Shown here piece by piece: positions 11,812 through 24,100 of a stretch of 64,000 nucleotides of DNA (its first letter is position 1; the number at the start of each line of letters is the position of its first letter). A model generated the notes under the pieces. The model searched no databases. It was not told the origin of the DNA and was given only the letters and a program-made list of their open reading frames with translations. The position numbers were made by a program, and so were the translations under genes. Origin of the DNA: Kwoniella bestiolae CBS 10118 (Eukaryota; Basidiomycota; Tremellomycetes; Tremellales; Cryptococcaceae); the NCBI RefSeq assembly GCF_000512585.2, contig NC_089241.1, forward strand, positions 2,666,001 through 2,730,000, written 5' to 3'.

Positions 11812-14800
11812 ATGCGTCACTCTTCATCAGGTCCATCTGCACTTTCAGCTTCAGCTTCCGACCGCCCCAATCGACCCTTGGTGATCAAGTGCGCTTTTGA
11901 TGGTAACACCCGTAGGGTGACCTTTCCATCCGCTGCAACATGTAGACTGGACTCATTGCGTGATAGAGTGAGTCATGACAGCTGCTTGAGACCTCGGATG
12001 TAACGATTTTACTCTATTAACCTTGAAACACAGGTGGAAGAATGCTTCTCCCTTTCAGCCTCACCCTTTTCTCTGGCATACACCGACGATGACGGCGAAG
12101 AATTCTCCATCAAGACGGACCGCGATCTTACAGACGCCATCACCTACTTCATCTCTGGAGATGATGACGCTGCTTTGTCGACCTACTCCGGGTCGAATTC
12201 AGGCAACATGATGTACGCCTATGCAGCTCAGAAGATCACGATTCGTCTGGATGTGTTGGTAGAATACGATGGGCCTAGCTTGAGCGATACTTCCTCGATA
12301 TCCAGCTTTCAGACCGGCACAGGATCCTATGAAGGCTCACACCGAGATGGCACTAGTCAGGGAAGCTGGAGATCAAGCGGGTACGAGGAGAGCTTGAAAA
12401 GCTCGAGACGGTCATCTGGATTTGATGCTGTTCACGAGGTGAACGACGAGTACAGCTCAGAAGAATCTACCATTCAGCGATTTGATTCTCTCGAAATCAA
12501 TCATCAGCAACCGTCGTCTGCTCATCATTCGGCATCAACCGAAAGGAGTACCCCGCTTGGCTTCCATGACAATCCTCCGCCGTCTCTGTTAACGCACTCG
12601 GATCTTGGCACACGGTGGCTGCAGGAACAGTCCCGCTTGGCCTCAAGGAAGCTGGGGCCCGCACCGAAAAGTGTCTCCAGGCCAAGCAATTGGGATAGCG
12701 ATGAAGATAGTGACGGCAGTGATGACGAGAGACAGGGAGATATCGCCCTGGTGCGCGATGCTCGAGGCCGTAAGTGTCTTACACGTGAATGTTGCTAGTC
12801 TTAGCTAAATTTTGCTATTCAGGTTACTATTATTCGTACCATACCGACGCCTCATCCCGCTCCTCACACTCAGAGCACGAAGCGGGTCCCAGCAACCGAC
12901 CTTTCTCTCAGATCACACTCTCTACTTCACCGCCTCAAACACCCCTACCTTACGAGTCTGTACGCATCGCTGAACCTACTGGACCGCCAATCTTGGCGCC
13001 TGACTGCTCAGCATGTGGAACACGCCTCGACTACATGCGTTATGTATGCCAGACCTGCGGAGAAGGTGAACTATGGAAAGAGAACGCCTCTGGAAAACCG
13101 GAGTTTGCGGCGATGTCTGGGAGCGATAGCGACTCTTCGTCAGAAGCGACCAGTCGCAGATCGACCGACTCGCAGACCGTGTATAATGATGCAATCCCCA
13201 GTACTGTTACTGGATCGCAAGGAATATCCAATACTCAGTCCTCGCCCACCACAGCGACGTATCGCTATGGATTGACACCTCCCGATTCGCCTCTTTCTCT
13301 GAACGGCGAACTTCCTACTTTCAAGTCCCGGGGATACGAACTTTGTGCGGGCTGCATAGAAGTCCACGGCATAGCTCATGCGAAAGCATCCGCTGCGAAA
13401 CTGAAATCTAGCCATGCGGAAAGGAGGAGGCGGAGACAAGGATGTGAAACTCGTCACACTTTCAGGGAGAAGACCTGGGCCGCGGAAGGATGGGTTGATG
13501 TTGGTGAGTCAAGAACCGGGAAGTTTGGCGCTAACAAGTATGACAGATTACAGTGAAGACACTCAATGCACTATCTGTCGAAATCACTTGTTTGCAAATC
13601 GTTACAAATGTGGGTTCATCTTGTTTGTTGACACCCGCTGATCCTTAGGCGTATCGTGTCCCAGCTTTGATCTCTGCGCCACATGTTATCAGAAAGTCGA
13701 AGAGATTCATCCAGCCCACACTTTCCTCTCTCTGCCTGACAAACTTCTTCCATCAGCCACTTCTTTGGGTTTAGAAGAAGTATCGCCACCACCTCGTGTC
13801 GTTCCGCAGCCAACCCGTCATCCAGGAGCATTTTGCCATAACTGCCTTCAGGATATTGTGGGTCCGAGATTTCATTGCGCTGTTTGTGCGGTAGACCTAT
13901 GTATACAATGTGAAGCTGTCGTACTGGAAGTCAATGGTACGAGTCACACCGCGGATCATATTATGATGAAGGTGAGTATGCTTTTATTCAATTCACTCCT
14001 GTTTAGCTGACTTTCCTCTGTCAGATACCGGTCCCCATCTCCTCCACTCAAGTCGATGCCGTCTCTCGTCGAGCCAGAGATCGTTGGTTTCAGCAGGACC
14101 GTACTGTGGCTGCGGGCACCATTTCAGGTGATGGTGAAGCTTCATCGAGATCATCCTCGCCTACCAATGATACGGTGTATGCTCCTACGACTAATCGCGA
14201 CAGATTACAAACACCTCCCACTGTCGCTATCACCACACGAGATGCCCTCGATCATGCTTTGCGGTGTGGCAATTGCAATGAGTGGATCATGGGGAGGAGA
14301 TTCCAATGCGCAAATTGCCCATCTGACCCCGAGGGATATAATCTGGTGAGTCTCAGGCAGACCAGACCGAGTCGACCGGGACTAATCATCTTGAGTGTAG
14401 TGTTCTATCTGCGAGCTGCGCTCCTATCGTGTTCACGACCCAACGCATGTATTCCTGAAGTTCGACCGTCCAGTCCACGCACCAATCCGATCCTCTCGGC
14501 CCGTCCTGCCGCTCCTATACCGGCAGCCGGTGGGTAAAGTACCGACGTCGGCGCTGTCTTCGATCAATCCGAGAGACCCCACTGCCTATTTGAAGCATCT
14601 TCTGCATCGGGAAACGCTATGTGATGTTCATGGTGACCAGATCCGTGGGGTCTGGCTTCGTTGCTGCCACTGTGCCGCCGGCTACGATCTGTGCCAGGAG
14701 GCAGAAAGAGCCTCTCATCATGATCCAACCCATGGTGAGTGCAAATTAGGGTCAAGCGCAGGATCAGGCTGATTTTGCGCGCATAGTTTTCGTTCTGTTC

Positions 14801-14896
14801 AAATCTCGAGTCGACATGGCTGCTTTCCGAGCTCTGGCAGATCTTGGGGGTGCTCAGCCCAAGCCGTTATTGAAACAACGGGTGTATGTATCGTGA
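11812..14896 (+). CDS. PB1 domain protein with multiple ZZ zinc fingers (NBR1-like, no FW domain)
   Basis: Eight exons give 907 aa (introns 11968-12033, 12770-12822, 13504-13546, 13610-13648, 13972-14024, 14346-14400, 14735-14786). An N-terminal PB1 domain (about residues 20-115) has the basic start VIKCAFDGNTRRVTF and the acidic OPCA motif YTDDDGEEFSIKTDRDL. After a Ser-rich linker come five Cys/His modules of ZZ type: CSACGTR...CQTC...CAGC split by an insert, CTICRNHLF...CPSFDLCATC, CHNCLQDIVGPRFHC, CGNCNEWIMGRRFQC, and a degenerate CDVHGDQIRG...CCHC. PB1 plus ZZ is the p62/NBR1 selective-autophagy layout, but I see no FW (NBR1) domain and no UBA. Role as an autophagy receptor or scaffold is inference. 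Introns were fixed by joining intact ZZ motifs. Confidence 0.85.
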
Positions 14897-15065
14897 GACA
14901 TGTGCGCTGGTCAAAATGTTGTATGCATTACGCTAGTATAATTGAGATCCATTCTCTCAAAGATGCACGTTACATGTCTACTCATAGCGAAGATTTAGTT
15001 AGTGTCCAAGCTCTATATATATAGTACCCGTCCGTGTCATGTCTATCGATAGTCCATCAAAGCGT

Positions 15066-16705
15066 TTAATCCCTCACACTGTGTTCATCACAGAACTCCT
15101 GTATGCGTCCGATTACATCAACCATCACTTCCGAGGGAGTGCCCAATACTATCCTGAAGTATCCGGGCATACCGAAACAGAGTCCTGGCAGGACAAACAC
15201 TGCTTGCTCATCATAAAGTGCCGTGGCAAATGCGACATCGTCTCTGATCGAAGGGAAAGCGGCAGTATCGATCTTGACGAAACTGTACATCGCACCGCTA
15301 GGGAACGTGGTGCTCAGGCCTGGTGCATCACTGATTCCTTGGTAGACTATCTTTGCGAGGAGCTGAAGCTCATATGATCAGCGAACAGAACATCACAAAG
15401 CGATCGGACATCGGACATCGGACATCAAAAGGGACGCAGAACTCACCTCTATCTTGTTGATGACCTCGTCATACCATTCCGGCTCGGTAGCTAGAATAGA
15501 GGGCAATGCACTCTGTATCAAACTGTTCGGGCCCATGAACCGGTTACCCCAACATTGCATCCCTGATTTTATGCTGGAAGCCACTCCGAGAGGATCATGC
15601 AAGCACAGCCAGCCGAAACGCCAGCCAGGAACTAGGAACCGCTTCGATAGACCCGAAAGGGTGATGATGGGTACGGATGTCGAAAGTGACGCCAATGGTG
15701 TGAATGGGCTTGACCACGTCTACGACATGCTAGTATCAGCTGACTTTCTATTACGGGCGAGGGCGGGTAACTGTAAACTGACCATATGACCATAGATTTC
15801 ATCTGCAATGATTGGTACCTTGTGCTTGTCTGCGATTTCCAAGATATCTTTCAAAGCTTGCCGACTGTAGTTGCTTCCGCATGGATTACTTGGATTGTTC
15901 TATTATCTATCAGCGACATGTCAAATCAAGGAATATCTCACCAAGGATATGATAAACTCACGACCAATATCGCTCGGGTGTTCTCATCGCACAGAGTATC
16001 TATCATCTCCAAATCCACCTCCCAGTCCTTCTCTTCCACACAGTCATAATATCGTATCTCGGCATCTAGATTCGCCAGTAGCGCAGTGTATTGGGCAAAT
16101 CCAGGTCGAGGTAAAAGGATGTTGGACCGCTCAACCGAGGCGGGAGGAATCATCACTGAGAATAGCAAGTCCAAGCCTTGACCTACACCATGAGTCTGAA
16201 TGTGCATCACAGTTAGCTCCGTCTCTGTGGACCAGGAGAGGGGAATTACAGTACTCACGAGGACGATATCGCTGATATCGTATTTCACCCTATCCCATCG
16301 ACCATGATAATCCACTACAGCCTGTCGAGCTTCCGTGGACCCGACACCATTCAAATACCCATTCGATCCTCCTCCGATCACCGCTTTGGCAACAGCTTCA
16401 ATCGCAGCAGGCGGAGGTGGGTGAAGAGGGTAATGAGTTGGGTCACCCAGACCCAGGTTGATAGGTGTTTTGGAGCAGCTGGGCTGATTGGCAGTGATGG
16501 ATGCTAGAGTCTCCCTTATGGGGTTACGAGAGCGTCCCTACAAACAAGGTCGGTCAGCGATTGAGTTGATCGACTGAATGATGTATCAACTCACTACAGC
16601 TGGGGACGCGCGGACGTTCCATTCCCTTTTCGATCCAACGTTCACTTCTTTCACAGGAGGATGAGTGGATGAGTCTTGAGCAGCGATCAATTGAAGGTCT
16701 GGCAT
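15066..16705 (-). CDS. PLP-dependent aminotransferase, tyrosine aminotransferase-like
   Basis: Six exons give 436 aa (introns 16538-16594, 16196-16258, 15900-15961, 15720-15782, 15363-15446). Fold type I aminotransferase of the class I/II family. Visible: NLGLGDPTHYPLHPP near the start, IGGGSNGYLNGVGSTEARQA, the NNPSNPCGSNYS block, the PLP aspartate in PIIADEIYGHM, the PLP-binding lysine in TLSGLSKRFLVPGWR (Lys273), and the C-terminal arginine in GYFRIVLGTP. Wording around Lys273 is that of tyrosine aminotransferases, which transaminate tyrosine to 4-hydroxyphenylpyruvate; the true substrate is not provable here. The chosen ATG is the first after an in-frame stop. Upstream lies a pair of CCGGCCGG palindromes. 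Confidence 0.88.
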
Positions 16706-17281
16706 ATTGCGGAGATCTGGATGAACAAGCTGGAATTTGATCTAGAGTAGTATAATTATACTCTAACAAGGATTTCTTTCTATACACAAGTTAATGTTGG
16801 GGGTTGGTGAAACGCAAAGATGATTTGAGTCAGTAAGAGATAGGGAAGTATTCAAGAAAAGCATCATGCAGTCTGAGGTATATATAGACATTCAGCAAAC
16901 AGGGTCATCTGCGATATTCATCGGTTGCATTGAGAATATGTTTGAGTGGGTATCGAATGACATTGCAGCGATAAAGTGAGATGTCAATACATTTCCTTAT
17001 CTCACCTGAAATTAATTTTCATTTCTCGGGAAAACATGACAATCACTCGCGCTGTTGACTTGAGTTCCGGCCGGGTGACCGAGGTCCGATCAAGGTCCGG
17101 CCGGCTCATACAAGACTGTCGCATAAGATCGTATTCACATGTGTGTGGCATCTAGATGCGTATATATCACATGATATCAACTTGAGTCTATTGTAAATAT
17201 CTACAAGTGGTAAAATGAGTTCACTCTGTATTTCTATATTACAGTACATACCATAAATGTCGTTCTAATTATTCTACACTT
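16706..17281. other. intergenic region upstream of the aminotransferase
   Basis: 576 bp between the aminotransferase start and the 3' end of the DDHD lipase, both on the minus strand. It should hold the aminotransferase promoter. Apart from the paired CCGGCCGG palindromes it is AT-rich and without a recognisable gene. Confidence 0.55.
17067..17104. promoter_or_regulatory. paired CCGGCCGG palindromes, candidate transcription-factor sites
   Basis: Two identical 8-bp palindromes at 17067-17074 and 17097-17104 start exactly 30 bp apart (about three helical turns) in otherwise AT-rich DNA. The stretch between holds a further GAGGTCCG half-motif. They lie about 360-400 bp upstream of the aminotransferase start. 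Inverted CGG triplets are the typical target of fungal Zn2Cys6 regulators, so a binding site is plausible but unproven. Confidence 0.35.
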
Positions 17282-20200
17282 CTATAAAGCCGTACCTTCA
17301 GGCATCACCTGCTCAGCTAATCCCATACCGGTCCTCATCAGATCCAAGCGGGTAGAGAAGATTTCCGCAAGGAGAAACGCCGCGAAAGAGGGATCAGTCC
17401 AGTAAGACAGATGGGCGGTTATCATATCTGAATATGTATACATTCGATCAGCTGTCAAATTGCTGAAACAGATGAGATCACTTCTCACCTAAATATTCGC
17501 TAACACCTGCTGACGGTAGGTAGAAATCGACATTACCATGAGGGTTCAAAGCTGAAAATCTACGCTCGCCACGAGTGCCCTCTAATCGTTCTTCTCCACT
17601 TGGTCCCGACATCTGCATCAGGGGTGTCAGCATAGGCATACGTGTTTGACTACTCGAACTCACCTCGATCCCACTTGGTAAGCGAATCACACCAGGACGA
17701 GCAGGCTTCTTCTCACCAGAGGTGGCTCCACCAAGATACGAGGGCAAGTATTTGGAGATGCTGCTGAAACTGTCTGTGACTGGTGCATAAAAAGGAGCAG
17801 TCACCGAAGTGATAGCTAAAGGAGGACGGCGAGCCGATAACTTCACATCGACAGCGGCGTTGAGTTGATACCTAAAGTCACTTCAGCGAACAGCTTATGA
17901 CAAAGCAAGAGATCCGACTTACGCTACGGGATCGGTGTAGTAGAAGATGTTGTATAACCTGTATTATCGGTCAACTCAATGTCATTTCACGTCATGTTCC
18001 TGTCAGATAACTCACGAATCGATTGCCAAACACCCGTACTTGCCCGCTCGGTCCAACTGCAAACGCACCGTATTCAGCATTCAGCAAAGTGCACTTGTCA
18101 AGTTTGCTTTACTCACAGCTTCGTCTTGAGGCGAATGCATCGTCCTGTCTCTGCCCTTTCTAGGCATTAATTGAGCTTGCTCCAGATGCAAGAAGATACC
18201 CAATGGACTACCGCACAGGAAGAGATTGCTCGTGTTGAACAGGAATCTGTCCCGAGTTTGAGTAATCACTTGCTTCGGCAGCTGCGTTAGGGTTGGCATC
18301 TTCGTAGGCTGATTAGACAGAATCTGTGCAGCCAAGGCAGAACCGAGCTATATTATAACAATATTAGACAACAGTTGCCGATATCATGAAGACCTGCTCA
18401 CCGAATGACCTATAATGTGAACCCGCCCATATTTTTCAAACTCGGGATTTCGAGCAATCCATAATCTATACAGCTTGTTGGCTTGGAGACAAACCGCTTC
18501 TATCATCTTCTGTCTGTGGTGTGACATGTACAGCGGGATGTCCAGGAGTACCTAAGAAGGAGTCAGAAGGTGATATTTTAACCTAGAAATAAAACGACTC
18601 ACAGCGTTTGTAAGCTCTCGCACATATGGAATGGACTTGTTCATGGTGATGTCTAAGAAGGTTCGGTATCAGTCAATTTTCATTTTCAAAAAAAAACCAC
18701 CGACTTACCTGCTATGGTAAAGCGGTTATCCATACCATGTTCTCTGTCCTCATCGGTCTTCTCGTCATCGAGATCGATAGACGTACGCCACTGAACAGGT
18801 AGGATCTGGACGTAGCGGGTCAATCAAGCTGTAGCATAGCGAGATTGGTCGAGACTTACTTGACATCGACGATCTCGTATAATAGATGCGAGAGCAGGAT
18901 TTGTAGATTGTTTCCTGAGAACGGGTAAGCTGAAGCAAGCGTTAGATAGGGTCTACTCACCTCAAGACCTGACGCAGTTGATTCCCAGCGTAACTGTGAC
19001 GACTATGAGCTGTTGAATTGGATCTGTCTCATACGAAATACTCACACAAAGTTATACGCCTCATACTGCGTAGCAAGTTGTTGACCTAGACTCAATGATC
19101 AGCATGTCACCGATTTGACCAACATACACTCACCTATTCCATGAATAACGAGGATCAGGTCTGTACATGGCGCGTCATCCTCCTCCGCGTCAACCTGTAG
19201 TTCTCGTCAGCTTACGAAGGATATCTATGAGAAGAAAAGAATCACTCACCACAGGAGCATTCTCCTCCTCCAAAGCATCTCTTGTATCTGCAGAAAGCCC
19301 TACCGGACGTTTACGCTTCTCATCATCCTTGAGCTCTTCCAGGCTTTTCTTGACCCCACTAAGCGTTTCACCAGCACTAAGACCCAGCCCCTTTACTGCA
19401 GCACCAACGACGATTTCGGTCCTATCACCGAGTTGATCCTTGTGAGACCTATCATTGGAAAGAGCCCGATGGTGCATTGAAGGCGATTTCTCCATAATAG
19501 CAGATCGTTGACTACTGTTGCTACCTCGACGAGAATGAGGTCGACTCCTTCCAGGCGAGCCTTCGATCTTCTCTTTACCAGACGCGGCAGCTGCAGGAGC
19601 AAAACCCCTATACACATAAGTACCGGAAGGCTTTGCTCTGAGAGATGCCCAGAAAGCACGGGTGATGTAGGTGAGCGCGCCGGTACTAAGATGGACAGGA
19701 TCAGCTTCGTCCATTATGCAAAATGACCAGATTACTCACGTGATCAAGCGGCCTTTCTCTCCGTCCTCGAATATTATACCTAATCCTTGTCCAAATTTCG
19801 CCGGAAGAGAGTATTTCAGCTTCTCCTCCCCCGATGCTCCCAGAGACATGGCAGTAGCCAACTCGTGCTTGTACGACGGTTGCCATGGCTGAATTTCCCT
19901 ATGGTCTCGACGCATCAGTGATGGAGTGGGCTTAGATGGAACATACGTACAGGTAAGCCCTCTCAATCTCCTCGGCCAGTTCCCACGAGCAAGGTCGTGT
20001 TTCGTTCTCCACAAACCACGTCCCCCTCAACACAGGTACCCTTGATCCCGTATGCGCCCAGAAGACTGGATGTAAAGAGAGAGTGGGTAATGATACCTCG
20101 AATAGGGAGTCCTGGCAGGTGGATGATCATGAGTAACGAGTAAACCCTTGAGGGGAAATGACTCACTTGGCTGACGGGTACGCCTTGAATGAGCTCAAAA

Positions 20201-20730
20201 TCTTCATACTCCCTTTGTCCTTTTCCCATCAACTCCTTATATTTCTGTTCCAAGTTATCTAGAGGTTCTTCATCCACCCTACTCTGCTCTTCACCGGATC
20301 TTATGTGCTCTTGATCAGGTACATCTCCATTACCCCTCTTCTCCTTCACTTTATCATCCAGAGGATGAGAACTTGCGGACGCTACAGAGTGCACACTGGT
20401 GACACTTTCCCTCCTAGCTTTATCTTTATCCTTGTCCTTGTCCTTCTTTTCCTTCTTCTTCGTTCGAGCGGGAGCACCCTCGCCTTCATAGCTGCCCCAT
20501 TCCCTTATTATCTTGCGCTTCTCATCGTCTGACAATTGCAGCCATCTTTCTTCTATCCTTAGTGACTCGCTCTGAGAAAAGGATTTGTAAGTGGTCGAAG
20601 CGGAGGTGATGGGTGTAGGAAGGAGGTCGAGGTGTTGAGCACCGGCATGGACCCAACGATAGTCTAGGATAGGTGTGGGTAAGAGAGGTGGTGTATCAGG
20701 AGGGGGAGCATCTGGGGGTAGAGCTGCCAT
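17282..20730 (-). CDS. DDL1: DDHD-domain phospholipase (Ddl1-like)
   Basis: Seventeen exons, some as short as 33-41 nt, give 863 aa. The DDHD family hydrolyses phospholipids, acting on mitochondrial or Golgi/ER membranes. The N-terminal part has RWVHAGAQHLDLLPTP and a Lys/Asp-rich linker (KKKEKKDKDKDKDK), then LPTLSLHPVFWAHTGSRVPV and TWFVENETRPCSWEL, typical of this family. The lipase core shows LILVIHGIGQQLA and the nucleophile motif HIIGHSLGSALA (Ser602). NIFYYTDPVAYQLNAAVD and the C-terminal AHLSYWTDPSFAAFLLAEIF form the metal-site DDHD region. The start at 20730 is preferred; an in-frame ATG at 20844 would add 38 residues. The intron from 18960 has two in-frame acceptors giving 31 or 46 nt; I used 46. 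Confidence 0.88.
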
Positions 20731-21147
20731 GATGCTGTGGAAGTGGTGGTGGTCAGGAGATGAAGGAGAAGAGGACGAGCAGAGTATAGAGAAGATTAGA
20801 TTAGAGTGTATGAAACTGAAACTGTTGCTGGGTGGCAAAGACATGTACGAGTAACTGCAGTGACGTTATTTGTTTTGGTTATCAGTTGGATGACCACGTG
20901 ACATGACCATACCCATGACCCCCTCATATCTTTGTACCATCCATGCACAGAAGCGTATAGAGTACTACTATAGCATACCAATAGAGTATATACATAAACA
21001 GGTCACGCAGTCTCCCTCTCACTTCTGTATACAACGGGAGAGCATGACCCCATAACACACTAGTCGTATATAAGGTATCTTCCAAAATCTTAATATACAC
21101 ATCCAGGAAACCTTTCAAGATATTGTCCATTGGTCGTTTCACGCAAT
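20731..21147. other. intergenic region DDL1 start / Rho GEF 3' end
   Basis: 417 bp upstream of DDL1 and downstream of the Rho GEF gene. It contains a CACGTG E-box-type hexamer at 20895-20900 and otherwise AT-rich sequence. No gene recognised. Confidence 0.5.
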
Positions 21148-24100
21148 TCATACATTGTATCCTTGAGCCCTAAGCATTCTTGCCCATCTATCAAAATAAA
21201 AAGGAAATTCAGATCAGTAAGGACTTTGCTATCAGATTCCAGTCAAAGACTTACTGCTCTTTTTGCAAATTAGCTTCCTCGAGTTCCCTTTTCAATTTCT
21301 TATTCTGCAAATCTAGCTCATTACGGCTGGCTTTGGTCATTCGAAGATCGTTTTGAAGAGCATTGAACGCTTCAGTCTCAGGTAACTGAGCATCATTGAA
21401 CATCCCATCGAGTTCTGTGTTGAAAGCCTGTTTCGCGTTAGCTGACTCCCAACTACATCATGACATACCTCATATATCACGTCTAGCTCAATTTGGGCGT
21501 CTCCTAGTTGACGTTGAAGTAGCTCCTGCTGCTCTTTGGAGCGTATGACTTGTCCCTGCAAGATCCGTATCTGCTGCGATTGCTATTCAGAAGTCAGGAT
21601 CAGGAGTTATAAGCCATAGTGTCTCGAGTACACTTTATGACTCACCTGATCGTTCTCCAAAACTAGTTGTTTCGCCATGTTCATCGCTTGATGATTCCCC
21701 ATCTCAGCTTGTCTCAGATGTCCATCCACCCTGTCAACGATCGAAGTGATGCCTCGAGCACATTCATCCATTACGATAGCATCGATTTCCTGCCTCCCAG
21801 AGGAGGATTGACGAGAAGATATCGAGTCAAACGACTCATGATCGACAATACGCTACACTTCGTCAGCTCGTGCTCCACATGCACTGACTCACGTTGATAT
21901 TCCTTCGCTGCGGTGAACGAGGAAGAGACGTATTCCTCTCTAATCGTTGCACCAGATCTTTCCCTTTACTATCTTTGGTCATCTGCTTTCGCAATCCGGA
22001 GATCTCCGATTTCAGTCGTTTGTTTGAACCTAAAGCATCTCGAATCTATCTGTCAGCTCTAGCTCGATGATCTGCCAAACTCACTTTCTTCGATGCAGCA
22101 TTTAGAGCAGTCTCGAGATCCTGGTATTCTTTCATCTCGACATCCTCGACAGTTGCGTTAGTGGCTACCGAGTTCACCGAATTCTGAGATGCCGAAACCG
22201 TCCTCGGAGTAGTGAGAGGTCCAGATGATCTTCGGGCACTGTATTTTCCAGACGATCGGCGGCTGTTTGGTTTGATCGATATAGATGCCTTTGATGAATC
22301 AGATACTTCTCTAATATGTAATGGACTTCGGGTAGGAGACCTCTTGCGTGGAGTAAGGTTATCAGCAGACAGTTGTCGCTTGGCCACGAAAGGAGCTGTA
22401 GGTGTAGATGGAGGCTCGGTGTTTTCGCAATCTTCGCTATCTTTGAGCGGTACCGTTTCTCTTCCTACAGATATACGTCGACCACCTCCGGATACTATAC
22501 GAAGTCGAGTATGCGCAGATCCGATTGTCGGTGCTTGAACAAGAACAGGCAAACGAGATGGTAGATTATATGCAGATCCTTGCACTGGGCTTCGAGGACC
22601 AATCGGTCGAGGGGAAAGCGGTATGGGTGGAAGGGAAGGGCTTGGTAGCTGACGAGGGGACGAGAAGATCCGTTCATCGTCCATGATAGACTGCGCCAGA
22701 ATCGGAAATGTGTGAGCAGGTATTGGTGATGCCGTCGCCCTCGGGGTGGTCTCCATCGTCGGACTAAGCGCTCTGACGGGTGATGGGGTCTTGCGAATAC
22801 GAAGCGGCGCGGTGGTTGGAGGAGGGGATTCCGAGCGCACTGCATTGTCAGTGATAGTCTGACATTTTGAGAACTCACAAGTCGCACGCAAGGACGCTTC
22901 TGCTTGCTCGAAGGCTTTCTCCTCGACGCTCCTGCGCAGTTCGTCCACACTCTTAGATCCAAGTCTACTCGGGGTCGATGCGACTGATTTACTGTTGTTC
23001 TTGGCCATGTCAAGTCGAGCATTAAGATCGAGCTCGCTCTGCCCCATATCCGCTTCGTATGGCGCGCCAGCGATGAGTTCTCGAGAGCTCTTGGACAGAC
23101 CCTCACTCGGCGAAGTGGATCGGTATGACAGTCGTTTCCTGGAGCTTTCGTTGGTCAAGTCCAAAGTGGATGACCTACTGCCAGTTGATCTCGAAGCTTT
23201 GGTACTGAACACATCACTCCTGCCAGATACACTTCCGACACCAAACAGGTTTCGAGAGATGGCGTCGAGATTAAGCATCGACGGTCGAAGTCTGTGAGAA
23301 GCCGCAGAGGGAGTCGTTGGACATGATGTAGATCCCGTCCTAAACTTGAAGATACCATATTTGTGTACTGAATGTCAGCGCTGCCTCCAGCAGATGAGAC
23401 TCACCAGTCGTGACCACACGGTCCATGATTTCGCTGATATCGATAACCATCCGATCTTCATCAACAGCATCTGCAGTGGAGTAGGAGAAACGACAGAGGC
23501 CGCCAGTCATGGGTTGAAGACGGATGCACAGCAGAGGTCCATCTTCGCCCACGGGTAAATTGCTTGCCATTCCTTCTTCGTCGATATGCACCGCGACTTT
23601 CGCCTGTACGCATATAAATCAGCAAAACAACCTTTCCTAGGGCAGAGACGCACCTTTCGATGGTCCAGCCATCCATTTCGTTCCCAGACATCCCAATAAC
23701 ATCTTGCTCTGCCCATGGGATCTCCCGCTCCTTCCAACGACAGCTCGTGCTCACTCATGAGTGCTCTTGGGACGCTCCTTGGGTCCTTTGTTGACATCTT
23801 CGTTCGCGCTAGAGCTTGGGCTGCCCAGAGATTCTGAATAAAACGAAGCTTGTCTCGTCTGGTGGCCACAGGATCGAGAGCGGTGGAAAAGGGGGGATGT
23901 ACGGTGGTGTAGGATCGAAAGGGGCGGGATGACCATCTTCCGGATTGATCCAGGGGTGGTCGTTCGAAGAAAAGGTGGAAGTCTAACAATTCAGCTTTAC
24001 TCTCAAACACGTGGAACTCACCTCCATTTCCAGTATCCGACGCAATGACATCTAAGATATCCACCTGCCCTCGGAAACTCAACTTATCCTTTTTGATTGG

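Noticed and set aside
11639..11884. His/Tyr/Gln-rich frame upstream of the PB1-ZZ start
   Set aside because: It translates the 12-bp repeat and runs into the real gene in the wrong frame.
15405..15425. Three copies of the 7-mer CGGACAT
   Set aside because: It lies within the last intron of the aminotransferase and looks like a simple slippage repeat without further structure.
18900..18965. A 31-nt intron in DDL1 as a new size record
   Set aside because: A second acceptor 15 nt further keeps the same frame and gives a normal 46-nt intron that better matches the family sequence.
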